Origin: Alligator mississippiensis
Taxonomy: Eukaryota; Chordata; Crocodylia; Alligatoridae
Direction of reading: 5' to 3'
Assembly (NCBI RefSeq): GCF_030867095.1
Contig: NC_081824.1
Span: forward strand, 347,360,203 to 347,424,202
DNA: 64,000 nucleotides
Part shown: positions 45,841 through 57,809 of the stretch, piece after piece
Layout of the letters: every line of letters starts with the position of its first letter
Numbering within the stretch: position 1 is the first letter of the stretch
Position numbers and translations under genes: made by a program
Notes under the pieces: model-generated
What the model was told of the DNA's origin: nothing
The model's input: the letters and a program-made list of their open reading frames with translations, nothing else
Databases searched by the model: none

Positions 45841-45999
45841 ACAAGGTTAGGACAAGGGGAAATGACAGAGAACCAACTTCCAGATCTGGTTAAGTGATGA
45901 AAGGAGATTAAAGCATCTGGGGTAAGTTTATTAAGGGGCTACAGAAAAGTGAGTTCTAACACATTCAGTTAGAAGGTGTGATGTGTGGTGTTATGCTTG

Positions 46000-46660
46000 C
46001 TGTCCCCAAGTTGTGAAGTAAAACAGGGGGTGTTTGGTTTTTCCAATGCTTCTGGGCTTTTCTGTTGTCATACAGGGCTGGGAAGGAAGTTTTGTGCCTC
46101 TGGTTGTTACAGGTGTTAGAGTTTTCTTTGGTTTTGGAGGGTTTTTTTCCTTCCTCAGATGTACTGGCTTCAGCCACGACTGGGGACCTTGCCTGGGGTC
46201 TGCCAATGCTCCTGCTGGGACTAAAACCCAGAGGTTTATGATTAGAAGGTCTTGCCTGTCTGCTGTGGGCCAGACTGATCATCACATTTGGAATCAGGAA
46301 GGAATTTTATCACATGACTCGGTTAGTACAGACCGTGGGAGATTCTGCCTTTGTCGGGTTCTCGTGGGGGACTTCAGTCATCCTGACATCTGACATAGGG
46401 CAGATCTGGCCCTCAGGCCAGGGGTTGAGTACCCCTACTGTAGGTTTGAGCAAACATCTAGAACTGTGGCAAGTTAGGGTACTTTGGTGTCTTTGGGCAA
46501 TATGCCTTGTAGTTGTGCAATAGGGTAGTTGTAGTTTTAGAATAGGTTAGACAAGGACTTGTATGAGATAGTTTGGATAAGAATGATCCTGACTTGAGCA
46601 GGAGCTGGACTAGATGACTGCTGGAGGTCCCTTCCAGCTCTAGTTTTCCATGGTAAATCA
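46000..46660 (+). mobile_element. CR1 3' UTR fragment containing a hAT tail
   Basis: cagccacgactggggacctt, cagactgatcatcac and ggaaggaattttatcac match the CR1 3' UTR copy at 58830-59275, and the copy ends with the typical ctggactagatgactgctgg tail. A short hAT end (gatctggccctcaggccagg to tacccct, 46392-46437) interrupts it. Confidence 0.78.
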
Positions 46661-46664
46661 GCCT

Positions 46665-48040
46665 GGAACTGGCTCTAACATGTGCCTACCCAAGGGACCA
46701 TGCCTCTGGTCCTTAGGTCTGGAAATCAGGTGGGGTATGTGCAATATACCCCACCTACTTTTCTTCCTCTAAAGATCCTTTGTGACAGAATCTAGGGGAA
46801 GAGGAGGGAACCTGCAGTTCTCTCTTCTCCCTTCTGTCCAAATGGTACAAAAGGAGAGGAACAGGACAGAGACGCTCTCTCAAGGAAATGAAGTAATACA
46901 ATAGGCCCTCAGGCTATGAGAAGGTTGAACACTAGTGGCCTAGATCCTGAGCAGCATGTAAATGCAGTTTTAAAATATGTTTAAGAGCAATGTTATGTCT
47001 GCGCTCCATCCTGATGGCAAATATTGCTACAAATTCCTTTAGAGACCAGGGCAGCAATCCCTATTAAACATCTCTATCAAAGAGCTTTGTTCTTGCGGAC
47101 TGGTGCAACATTTTACAACTTATTACAGACTGCTGACACATCCCTTAAAAGAAAAAATAGTGTTTTCACTGTTTCTCTTAGTTGTGGTACTGTTTGTACT
47201 CTGCAGAAACCTATGTTTTTCTCCAGACTATATAAAGTCTATATAAGACTGTAATATAGATTTAAATAAACACCGAAACAGCTCCCTTTGCTCACATCTC
47301 TGAATTATACTCGTCCCTTAGCTGTGAAGGCAGATGCCAAAAATTAAAACTACTATTCAGAAGTCTAAGAAACTGCATGCTTCCAAATGTTTGTTAAGCA
47401 ACCATTTAAAGCATCTTTAGAATGATGTCACCGCCTTCATTACATTTATACCTTGGGTTAGGTTTTCATTTTTCTCCCAGAGCTGTTCTTGCAGCTTGCC
47501 CATTATTCAGATGTATAATTAGAAATCCATTATTATGTTTTATGGAGATGTAAAGAGTAGGAAGAAAGCTGCATAACTACTTTTTACATACAGCATGCAA
47601 ATTATCCACCTTGTGTATTTTGGCAGTGGCTGTGAATGTTCAGCAGATGTAGTTTTCATTTCCCTTGGATCTCTGTTTACCCATTTTATTGCTACTCATC
47701 AAGTATAGCAGCAGAAAATCAAAAGGCGGAAAAAAAAACTTCCCATAGAAGCAGCTTTGCATGTGTCGATTGTAGCCTTCCGGATAGAATGGCGTATGCA
47801 CTAATGTGCTACACCCACACAATGCCTTTCATGGTCATTATTTATAATTGATGGCCATGAAAAGCACATGAGTAATAAATGCAGCATGTGGGAACCGTAA
47901 CTGCAAAAATCAGAATTGTTAGAAAAGTATTTTGAAAGATACACTTTAAATATTCTGCCCAAATAAAATGTAAACTGGATATAGAAAGCCAAAACATGGT
48001 GTGGCTGTTTCATTTGTGTCTCAAGGCTAAGGATAAAGAG
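46665..48040. other. Intergenic DNA, nothing recognised
   Basis: AT-rich sequence without convincing exons or repeat boundaries. Confidence 0.4.
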
Positions 48041-48055
48041 CTTTTTTCATAGATT

Positions 48056-50139
48056 CATAGGGCACGTCCACACATGCAAGCAAGCGCGCTTGCAGCAGCT
48101 TAAATAGAAGTGGTGCAAATTTGAGCTGGGGCTTTTTGCTTCAGCGCACATGCTCGGACATGCACTTTGGTGTGGAGCAAATTGTGCCACTTGGGGCAAA
48201 ATAACCCTGCCTGGCTCCTCCCAGATCTGCAGCCAGGGGGAGCTAGAGCCCGGGGCCAGCACCTATGCCGTCCCCAGCAGTATAAAAAGCTGCCCTGTCC
48301 TGGCCCCAGCAGTATTAAAAGACGCCCTGGCAAGTAGCTCAAGGCTACTAGGTCTCAGGAGCTTCTGGGGCGCAGCCAATTGGTACCTGGGGACACTAAC
48401 CGTTGTGCCAGCTGGACTGCTGAAGCAGCCCTGAGGGTTCCCTGCACCCTCTACCCACTACAGCAGTCTTGCAGTGGGGGCTGCTGCCTGGTTGTGACCT
48501 GCTGTGCACCTGCCAGACCCGGATGGGGACGGCATAGCCAGTAGAGGCATCTGCCCCTCTGGGCCAGCAGCCAGTGGACTGTGGTTTGCAGGGTTGGTCT
48601 CTGTGCAGCACTACTGCCATGTGTGCCCCCTGCCCGGCCATCTGGGCAGCTATCGCCAGGAAGATATTCTGGGTGTGGTGGCCTGCTTTGAACTGTCAAA
48701 GCATGTCCTCCTGGCCCCATTCAGCCAGGAGGTCAGCCACAGCCAGATGGGTCCAAGGTGCTAGCTCTGAGCAGGCAGGGTCCCGCCACTGGCCTCCCTA
48801 GCAGGAATTCTGGTGTTCCCTATTGGAAAACTGAAAAATCCCTGATTAAGAAAAATCCCAAAGTCACTCTGTAAAATACCCCCAAATCCATGTTCCTCCA
48901 CAAGTAAAACAAAGGACTACTATAAAGAGAAAGAGACAGAAATCAGTTGGACAATGTTTTATTGACATATCTTACAGTGTTAAAGCAAGTCTCTTATAAT
49001 AATAAAGTGAACTCTAAATACATGTTTCATGAATTCATGAATACATATTTTGCTGCCCTCCCACAGGGGTGATGGCCCCCACACAAGGGTTATGGCCCCC
49101 CAACAGGGGTTTCAGCCGCCACACAAGGGCTACAGCTCCCCCAACAGGGGATTTGGCCCCCCAACAGGGGATTTGGCTCCAGATCTCCCAATGGCTGCCC
49201 CACCCAGCCTCACCCCCCCAATTTGCACCCCCAGGCCCCCATGGCTACCCCCACAACCCCAGGCACCGTCACTTAAAAAAAACAAACAGAAAAAAACAGA
49301 AAAAAATGGGAAAAAAGTCTCTGCTTACCTTAGAAGCAGGGGTGAGGGAGCTCCAGGGCCTCCTGGCAGAGCTCCCCAGGCAGCACAGGACACCGGGGGG
49401 GCAGGAGGGTCTGGGCTGGGGCCGCTGGGGCTGTCACCTTGTCCCACACTGTGTGGTCAGGGCCCCAGTCAGCCAGACGACAGCCAGACTGCCGGTAAGT
49501 GCTGGGGGTTTTTTGTTTTTTTTTAATTATGGGGTGGGGGGGCAGGGATCAGGGGGCTTGGGGGGCTGGGGCCAGGCAGGGCAGGGGTCAGAGGCCTTGC
49601 GGGGGCTGGAGGGGGGAGGAGCTGGCAAGGGGAGGGGCCAGCCAGGGCAGGGGTTGGGGGCCTCAGGGGGGCTGGTGGAGGGTGGGGTCAGACAGGGCAG
49701 GGTTTAGGGGGGCTAGGGGAGTGGGCGGGGCCATCAGGGGTCCCCCCATGGTCCTGTCCACCCTTCTCCAGCCCCCCGACCCCTTACTCACTGGCACTGG
49801 AGCCCTGGTGCTGAAACACATGGCCTGGCTGGCTGCATGTTTCAGCACCAGGGCAAGGGGCCAACCATAGCCAAGGGGCTCTGGCTGCCAGAGCATCTCC
49901 ATGGAGGACCCAGCCTCTGGTTGCCTCAGGGCATGGTCCGGGCTCGTGCCCTGCTCTGCTTTTTTAAACTTCAATTTTTTTAGAACCCTGGATATTCAGG
50001 AGTCTAATTTTCTCCCTGCACTGCAAACTTGCAGCTTGGGGATCATTTTTTCATTCCCGCATGTGCCTGTTGCCCCACCTCAAAGGGGTTTGAGGCAGGG
50101 CAAGAGGCATGTGCATGCTCGTCTGAACATGCCCACAGA
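48056..50139. mobile_element. DNA transposon-like element (about 2.1 kb) nested in CR1
   Basis: Termini GGGCACGTCCACACATGCA and the complement of tctgaacatgccc are imperfect inverted repeats. The CR1 target is interrupted with a 3-bp overlap (ata on the left, aca on the right), consistent with a 3-bp duplication as in PIF/Harbinger elements. The interior holds a degenerate tandem repeat (49057-49175), poly-G/A-rich frames that are not recognisable proteins, a 16-bp inverted repeat at 49803-49853, and a central block like the 31.38-kb palindrome. Confidence 0.7.
49057..49175. repeat. Degenerate tandem repeat
   Basis: Five to six imperfect copies, about 20-22 bp each, of a unit like caacaggggatttggccccc with alternating acacaagggctac variants. 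Confidence 0.8.
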
Positions 50140-50404
50140 TGCTAGGGTCAGAAGGGACCTCAACAGATCATTGAGTCCGATGCCTTGCCTAGGGAGGAAA
50201 GAACCTGTTTCTTCTTATTAGGCATGTTTATGATCTTCAGTGTATATAGTGCCAGGACTGCCAAGATGGTATGAGATAGTATATTTTCTTATCTACAATA
50301 TGCACCTTTTCCCAAAAATCAGCTCCTCAAAACTGGGGTGGTGTGAATTAAGTGAAGATAGAGGCACTCCCTTTTGAATCCTGCTCCACAGTGCAGTTGC
50401 TGTG

Positions 50405-51060
50405 ACATTACTATTCAGGCAGCTGAGAAAATTAATTGACTTAACCTTTTATTGTTCTTCACTCCAGAGGTGTTAACTACTGTCTCTCCTTTGTAATGGT
50501 CTCAGTGTTCCACTAATCAAGCTAATCTTTCTTAAGGCAATTTTCTAGCCTGCTAGCTGTTTTTGTTCTCTCTTCTCCTATTTCACAGCCTGGGAGACTC
50601 TTTAGCTCTTTCCAAAGTTATAGGTCAGGTCAACCCATCAAGACCAGTCTTCAGCAGCAGCTAGAGTTTGAGCTTTAGTTAAACAGGAAAGGGAAATTGA
50701 GCCAACTGAAAATTAGGCTCTGTTCCTGCTCTGTGTAACCATAACTCTGAAAATATCTTTTTTACTTAAATCTGCCTTCAAAAACAAGGTGCATCCTATA
50801 TTCAGAGGCATGTTATATTCAAGAAAATATGGTGCTAAGGGCTTGCTCCAGCGATCATTGTTGTCACCGGGAGCCTTTCCATTGACTTCAATGGGTTTTG
50901 GAGTCTTTGGAGTCTTTAGATTTTTAAGAGCGGGAATGGTGTCTTTCTTTTTGGCTGTGAAATATCACATGTATCCATATGCATAGGCTGGAGAGGAGGA
51001 AAATTATATACTCTGTCGTATATGTGCAATGTGGGGCTATTTGGGGCTGAAAATCACTGC
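50405..51060. other. Intergenic DNA with a block duplicated from 42.6 kb
   Basis: Bases 50405-50630 align with 42575-42800 on the same strand; shared strings include aatggtct and gttccactaatcaagcta. The rest is unassigned. Confidence 0.5.
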
Positions 51061-51065
51061 AAGAG

Positions 51066-51470
51066 CAGCAGTGCTCAATCTTTTGGCCCCATGGGCTGAA
51101 TCCCCCGCATGGTTGGCATGTAGGTTTGGACCCCATGCACCCAGATTGGGTCCCATGTGCCCTGACCAGGCCCTGGACTCCCAGATCTGGTCCCATATTG
51201 CCTCTTCCAGTCCCATGTGTCTGGATGAAGCTGTACAGTGAGGTGGCCCAGCCTCATGCTGCCCCAGCCCGCATGCTCAATCTAACATGCAGAGCCATGC
51301 CATCTGGCCTGCTGGTTTCCCCATGGGTCTCGAAATTTGGCAGCAGGGGAGTGGAAATTAATGCTGCCACTGGCTACCACCAAACTTTCAGACCCATGGG
51401 GAGCCCAGCAGGCCAACTTACACTACTCCATAGCCAGATCTGGCCCTCAGGCCAGGGGTTGAGTACCCCT
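51066..51470. mobile_element. Non-autonomous hAT-like element
   Basis: The left end (cagcagtgctcaatcttttg) and the right end (ccaggggttgagtacccct) are inverted repeats of the CAGGGGTGCTCAACC type, also seen at 33580 and 59350. The target duplication is not clear. Confidence 0.65.
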
Positions 51471-52279
51471 AGTGTAGGTTTGGGCAAACATCTAGGACTG
51501 AGATGTAGCAATTTGCCATATTAAAAAGGAGGTAGGAAGTAGTTACTGCAGTTCATCTGAACCTGCTCTATTCTGCTCCTTTCCCATGGTAAATTAAGCT
51601 ACACCACAATAATTTATCCAGGGCAAGTCATTGCAGTTTACCTTCTCTAACTGTGGGACAAACAAATAAAACATTTCAGATGGAATAGCTCACACATACT
51701 CACAAGCAGTAAGTTCCCCCAACCTTAAAGCAAAATTACTGTCTGTCCATAGCCCAAGGTGCCAAAATGCTGCTAGCTGCCACAATATGTGAGTAATTAA
51801 TATTTGTTTGCCTGTATCCTGTGTGCCAAAAGATAAAAACCCTGGGTATGAAAAAAGGAACGTATTACAGGAAGGTAGCACATGTATTGCTCACTGGATT
51901 CAATAAATACAACTGTACAATGAACTTTAGTATGGAACAGTAGGCAACCTCTGCAGCCCTGCTGTCTGTTTCTAATTAACTGAGGGACCATCTCCCAGTT
52001 ACCAATTTCCTCAGTTGAGAAGCATCTTTAAATTACACCTCCTATCAGTACATCTTCCATCTTAACAATAAGTACTAAAATCAATTAATATGAAAACCAA
52101 TTAATACCCATCTACAGAGGAAAGATTAGTAGTACACTACTCTAGGGTGAGTCTTTACCACTCACTTTCCTATTCCATATTTTCTGCAGCTGTTTTAGCA
52201 AATTTCAATGAGTCTTTCAGAAGGATTCATTTTCTTCTGTGACAGACAAAGTATTAGATCTAGTTTACAATTTATTTTT

Positions 52280-54960
52280 GGTGGACAGGTTGTCCTCCAA
52301 GTCTTGATAGGCTTGAGTCCTTATACTGAGATCTGATTGACTTGCACTTTTGGACATATCACAAAATTCATTAGCTACGGGCTGCTGAGGGCAATTTCCT
52401 CTTTCTGCACAATAGTATTTTCATTTGTGTCTGAAACGTTTCTTTCTATATAAGCATGGTTGCTTCTTGTATTCTAGAACAGTTGGCTTCTTCCTCAGAA
52501 GATTGTCACCAGCCAATTCTGGACAATTAAGAGGATGCACAATATGTCTTCTTGTACTGCAAGAATACACTTAATTAGATCTTGTTTCTCACTAGTCTCC
52601 CTAGGTTTGTATGCTGTACTTAAGTATTGATGCTAACAGTGCATCTCCCTTTCACTAGTATATTTGTTCCTGAATAACCAGTTATTCTGAATGTTTTTGG
52701 ACTAACTTTTGGTCTCAATTTACTTTTCTATATTTATGCTCTGGTAAAATATTAACCTGAGCTCCAATATCCAATTCAAATAAAACCATTGCTTCTTGCT
52801 CTTCCACTAACAAAATCAGGCCCTCTAATTGATTTTGCTTGATTCTACCATATCTATAAAAAATGTCTCCACTTTATGCTCAGCACTTGGAGCACTTGTA
52901 TGCACTTGGAGTTTTTGTGCTTGGGATATGCAGCACTTGGCAACATTTGTTATATTTAAAACAGACCTTTCCAAATGCAGCACCACGTTTGAGGACATGT
53001 TGCCTTCCACACTTGTGTCATGAGTTGGGGTCCCGGGGTGGCCGTGATGCCCCCAGTGGGTCCATGACTGTGCCCGCTCTGCCCCTTGGATGACTTCTTG
53101 TCTTTTCTGCCATACCTTGATGATAAAATAATAGGGAGGGCTGCTTCCCTTGTGTGGCCCTAGTTCTGCTGAACCCACACTAGTACTCACTAGTCCTCAA
53201 GCCCCGCGCTGGGCCTCACTCCGTAACTGTGCTTCACAGGGCACCTCAAGCTGTATGGGCTAATTGCATGGCTCCAAATTCTTCCCTACACCATGCCTCG
53301 TTGGATGTTACAATAACACAGCTTCCTCAGCCCCTGCCCCTTCTATCTCAGTAGGACTTTTAGCTTAGGCCCACTGTGTTGGACCTGGTTCTGAGGCTCT
53401 AGTTCTTGTTTGTCCCTTCGATCAATGGGCCCCTGTGTCTCTCTTCAGCCTTGCACTGTGCCCCTCTCTAGGTACAATAGAAGCTCAAGCCTTGAACCTG
53501 CCCCTGACAGGGCACTAATGGGACCTCCATAACCATTCTTCCTACAGTCCTGATCCAAACCACCAAATTAAACATTAACATAAACCATAAGTCCCTGGGC
53601 TATAACAGAAACACACACAGTGGAAGAAGCCCTCTGCCCCTTTAAGAGAGCAAGTCTTCGTTATCTTTCAGCAGGTATACCTTCCAGCCCAGGGCTATAT
53701 ACAAGCCTATATATTTCCCTTCCTGCAAACCAGTCTTTCTTTGCTCAGAGAATCTGCCTCTGTTCCCAGGCCTGCAGAGCTGTTTAGTACAATCGAGGTC
53801 CCTTTAGAAGCCCTTCAGCCAAGAGCTCCTTACCTTATATCTACTGAGGGAGAGACTACCTGACCCATAAAGGCTCTGGGCTTATATAGCTCAAGCCTGA
53901 GCCCTCTTCCAGTCAGGTGAGTCCCTCATTAGGTCCCCCCTGACACCTGTAAGCAGCCTCTCAGGCTGTTTGGTCCCTTTAAAGGCAGAGTTTGAATTAC
54001 AGCAGAGCATAAGAGATAAGAACCCCCCATAGGCCAGTCAGCAACCCTTTCTTTCCCCTCCTGCACCAGCCTGGAGCCCATGTGCCACTGAGCAGTCCCT
54101 GGCCTGCCTTGCACCTTTCTAAGCAGCCCAGGAGGTGATAGTGGCTGCTGCTTTAGGCTGCCACTGGCCCCAGCCCTATGGTACTGGCAGGGACCTGTGC
54201 GCACAACCCTGATTCCGGCCAATTTTTTTTGCAGACCCCCTAAGAGTCGAAGTGTAATTTGAACCCTGCTTAAAGGAGCAGGCACATCCCAGTGCCCTGT
54301 GACAATTTGGTACACATCTGGTTATTTGCACTCTTTCCCTTTGCATTCTTCTTGCCAATGAGTAATTCCACTCTGTGTGGTGACTTCTTACTAGGAAAAT
54401 TCAACCCCATAAGATGGTTTTTTCTGGCCACTGTTTCATGCCTACTACATAGACACCCCCTTTTGGTGTATTCAGCTCTGACGCCTGGACCTTTACAGCT
54501 TCTGGTGCCCTGTACATTTGGATAGTAGGGCCCAGTCTTTCTCATGGAACAGACCTTCTTGTAATGCAGGGTCTGCAATGCCATAAAACAACCTATTGCT
54601 AAACAGAAATTCTGTCAAGTTCCCAAAAGCACAGCTCTTTGCCTTTTCAGTTCAGTAAAATGCTGTCTAGACTTTGTTCTGTTGTTTGTTTGCATGTAAA
54701 AAAAAATCTGTCTCTTTCAAGAATCTCATTCTTTTTTGGGATGCAGTATTCCTCAAATTTGAACAATATTGCACTTACTATCATATGCTGACCTTTTGCA
54801 AAGGTAAAGGTGTTATAAATAGCCATGGCTTCCTACTTCACAATATACAAAATGATAGATAATTTGACTTTGCAATTTTTCTCTTCTGCCTCTGTGGCAA
54901 CTAGATACTACTTAAACCTTTGTCTGAACTCCCTCTGAGACAAACGTATGGAAGTGGCTT
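52280..54960 (-). mobile_element. Ty3/gypsy-type retrotransposon relic (gag zinc knuckle and protease), interrupted by an LTR
   Basis: On the minus strand the right part (54584-54305) resembles a gag C terminus. The left part (53015 downward) continues with a zinc-knuckle region and then a retropepsin-like block, ELDIGAQVNIL, where active elements have a DTGA/DSGA active site. Multiple stops and frameshifts show an old dead copy. The boundaries are approximate. It could alternatively be another pol-containing element. Confidence 0.65.
53016..54304 (-). mobile_element. LTR inserted in the gypsy gag relic
   Basis: On the minus strand it begins TGTCACAGGGCACTGGGATG and ends in CA. It is flanked by acttg (53011-53015) and atttg (54305-54309), a 5-bp duplication with one change. 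Several tatata motifs (53695-53720, 53880-53890) could be core promoters. The start resembles the family of the LTRs at 28.4 and 44.3 kb but is clearly diverged. The zinc-knuckle codons are continuous across the site when one duplication copy is counted. Confidence 0.75.
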
Positions 54961-54964
54961 GGAG

Positions 54965-55675
54965 TGAATTCAAAGGAGTAACATTTCTTCCACAATTATT
55001 TTGTTGTTTTTCAATATATGGATGGCATCAGGAGAAATACGGAATTTCTTAATTAAGGTAGATATGGTGGGATAGTGAATTATTATTGCACATAAATACA
55101 TGGCATAGGATTTTTAGTAGTTCAGTATAATTTCTGATTATGTTTAAATATTGGGAGTTTATAGTTCAGAGTGCTTCTGCTGTCTGTGTTCTGAAAACTC
55201 AAATACAATATTTGTTTCCAATACTTTACCTGAATCTTTTTGTCAAAGTCACATTACTGATAGTTTGATGCACCAAAGATACATAGCTACATGATACATA
55301 GTTTTTTCCTTGGAAGATTATCAGTCTCAATTATTTATTTTTCCCCCAAGCCTGTAAATTCATACATCTAGCCAAATGGTGCACTATCCGAGAATACCAG
55401 TCTTCTCTCAGCAATAGAAACAGATTTTAGAACACAAAACAGCACAATCTCCACTACTCAATGCTGAAACATTATTCACCCAAGAGCACTGACCTGAAAC
55501 ACATTGGAATTTAGGAAGGTGGTTTAATTCTTAGCTATTACATTTTATTAGCTAGTAAGCATTACTAGTAGCATGTTACACAAGGGTTTTATTGGGGAAT
55601 TAAAACTCTGCTTTAGTTTTGTGAGAATGGATCATGTAGGTTAGACTAATTTAGACCCCCAAAAATTATGGGAAA
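54965..55675. other. Intergenic DNA, nothing recognised
   Basis: AT-rich sequence without a supported gene or element boundary. Confidence 0.4.
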
Positions 55676-55679
55676 GAGG

Positions 55680-55965
55680 GATAGTGCAGTAGCTGGAGTT
55701 GGAGTGCTAGTTGGAGATCAAGGTTCAATTGCCTGCCCCATCACAGGCTTCATCTGAGATTTTGGGCAAATTGCTTAGAACCAGTCACTCAACTAGAACA
55801 AATCAGTATAGCTTCTTTCAGGTCAAGAAAGTTGCATATGTTAAAGAACTCAGCATCTCTCCATCTCCTTATCTGGAAAATAGGAATATTAGGAGTTCCC
55901 TACCTTGCCAGGGTATTATGAGGATAAATATATTAAATATTTGTAAAGTGTTCACATCACAATAA
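55680..55965 (+). repeat. MIR-like SINE
   Basis: Shows the MIR order of landmarks: a tRNA-like head (agtagctggagttggagtgc, with aaggttcaattgcc as a B-box-like segment), a core with ttgggcaaattgctta, then catctccttatctggaaaat and taccttgccagggtattatg-aggat, followed by ttgtaaagtgtt. MIR-type CORE-SINEs are ancient in amniotes. Confidence 0.75.
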
Positions 55966-55969
55966 ACTA

Positions 55970-57805
55970 GATAGCATAATAGTGCTTGCTTATCTCTACT
56001 TTCTGTATTCTGAAGTGAGAGTAAAATAATCATGTAAGGGAAATGCTGCTAACAGGCTATAACCAGACCTGACTATCACCTGATGAAATGCTAGTTCTTC
56101 TTGTTCTAAATTACTGTATGTGTAGCAAATTAATTTATATTTTATATAATGGTACCATTGGGACTAGCACTATGGTCCAGACAAGATTCTGCTTAGGTGA
56201 GGTGAGAGATGCTGATAATAGTAGGGGGGGAAATACTTAACAGTGGGCCTTTTGAGAGAGTAAGTGTCATACTATGTGTTTTGGTTTTAAGAGCTACTGA
56301 CATGGAAGTAGTGTATGCGCTCTTGTTTTGATTGATCTCAAGCCAGATTGTGCATGTGGCCATCACAGCAGCAAGATAGGGCTTCTCTCTGCTGAGTAGT
56401 CTCAACACTATTTGCACCTATTTGAAGCCTCTGGACGTATCAAAGCAGCTGCCTGGTGCATCTCTCTAAACACCAAAATCAAGTCTATAAGGCCAAGCCC
56501 CCTTTTAGAACAGAATAACTATATGAACATGGGGTTCTCCCCTCCTCTTCCCTGCGTAATTTTCCAAGTAGTGAGCAGGAGAGTTCTTAGAATGTATTGG
56601 CTACCTCCTGTTAGCCCAATATATGTGGAGCTCATGTGTCCCAAGGGATCAGAGCTTTCCTTTTGTAGGACCGTATTCTTTTAATAACTTATTGATCAAA
56701 TTTGCTCAGCTTACAAATCAGAAGATTTTGTTTTTAATGTAAGCCATGGAAACACATTGGGAACTGAAAATCGAAGTGGGTTTCTACACTGTGCTTCATT
56801 ATCAGTAATAAGGAGTCAGCAGTCCATAGGCCAAATTATGCCTCCTTTTCTACAGGGGCCCTTACCTACAGTATTCTTATTTTCCCCTCAGTTGCACCTC
56901 TGTTACCTGGCATACTTCACCTGCGCAAGCTATCTTCATGGCTGGAAAACTTGGAGCTGTAACTGGCCCAGTCCTCAGCATGGGCAAGTCATGTTGTTGT
57001 GAAAGCATCCATCTCCCTCTCTCATAACTGTTGTCTCTGCAGTGCCAACAGCTGTACAACTACTTTTTTTTTAATCACTTAAGTAAATGAATACTACTTG
57101 GGATACATGCAGGGAGCAGATCTGCTGAGGAAGCAGGTGTCAGTTTTACATAGCTACTTTTCAGAGCAGAATTGTGCTTTAGTGCTGATGTTTAATTTTA
57201 AGGCAATATTGTAAAAAAAAAGACAGAAGTGTTTTTTTTAATTCACTTGATCCAGCTGGAGCTTGCACTTCCTCTTTAACTTTTCCTTTTATTATTTAAA
57301 AATCTTAATTATCTGAGACAAAATTGGTAAGGAAATCTGCAGAAGATGGGGAATTCCACAGAGTGCTGTCTGTAAACATTCAGACTATTCACTGTTGCCA
57401 AATAGCAATGAACCACCCACCCACTCCCTTTTTCTGCTGCAGCAAACTAATAAGCACGTTGATTACACCCATTTAAAGAAAAAAACTGTTCTTTTAATCT
57501 TTACATTCTGTACCCTTTTACAGTTCTGATTGTGAGCTATATCCTGTTTTTCATACATCACATGTTGAAGAAGGGGAAGAAAACCTACTTGACTACCTCA
57601 GTGCATTAGATATTTTGCAAAAATGCTTTGAGAGTACCAGCATGTGGAAGTAGGAGAATTTCATTTCCTGCAAGCTGTCATTTTACCTCTTATGTGTCAG
57701 CACTGGGATGAATCAAAGGTCCCTTTTATGCAGTTTTTTAAAAAGGACTCTTAAAAGCCCCCTAACAGGTTCCCCAATGCATTTATAACCCTGAAGCCGG
57801 CTACT
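55970..57805. other. Intergenic DNA, nothing recognised
   Basis: Open frames here are short and lack domain signatures. No element ends are recognised. Confidence 0.4.
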
Positions 57806-57809
57806 CTAA

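Larger units (their letters stand above)
48040..50225 (-). mobile_element. CR1 3' end (antisense) split by a 2.1-kb DNA element
   Basis: The CR1 3' tail agattcata at 48047-48055 continues after the insertion as gatgctagggtcagaaggga at 50142, as in the uninterrupted copy at 2697-2725. Only the 3' tail of this CR1 copy is present. Confidence 0.82.

Noticed and set aside
49057-49175. CRISPR-like array
   Set aside because: The units are contiguous and degenerate with no unique spacers, and this is a vertebrate genome.
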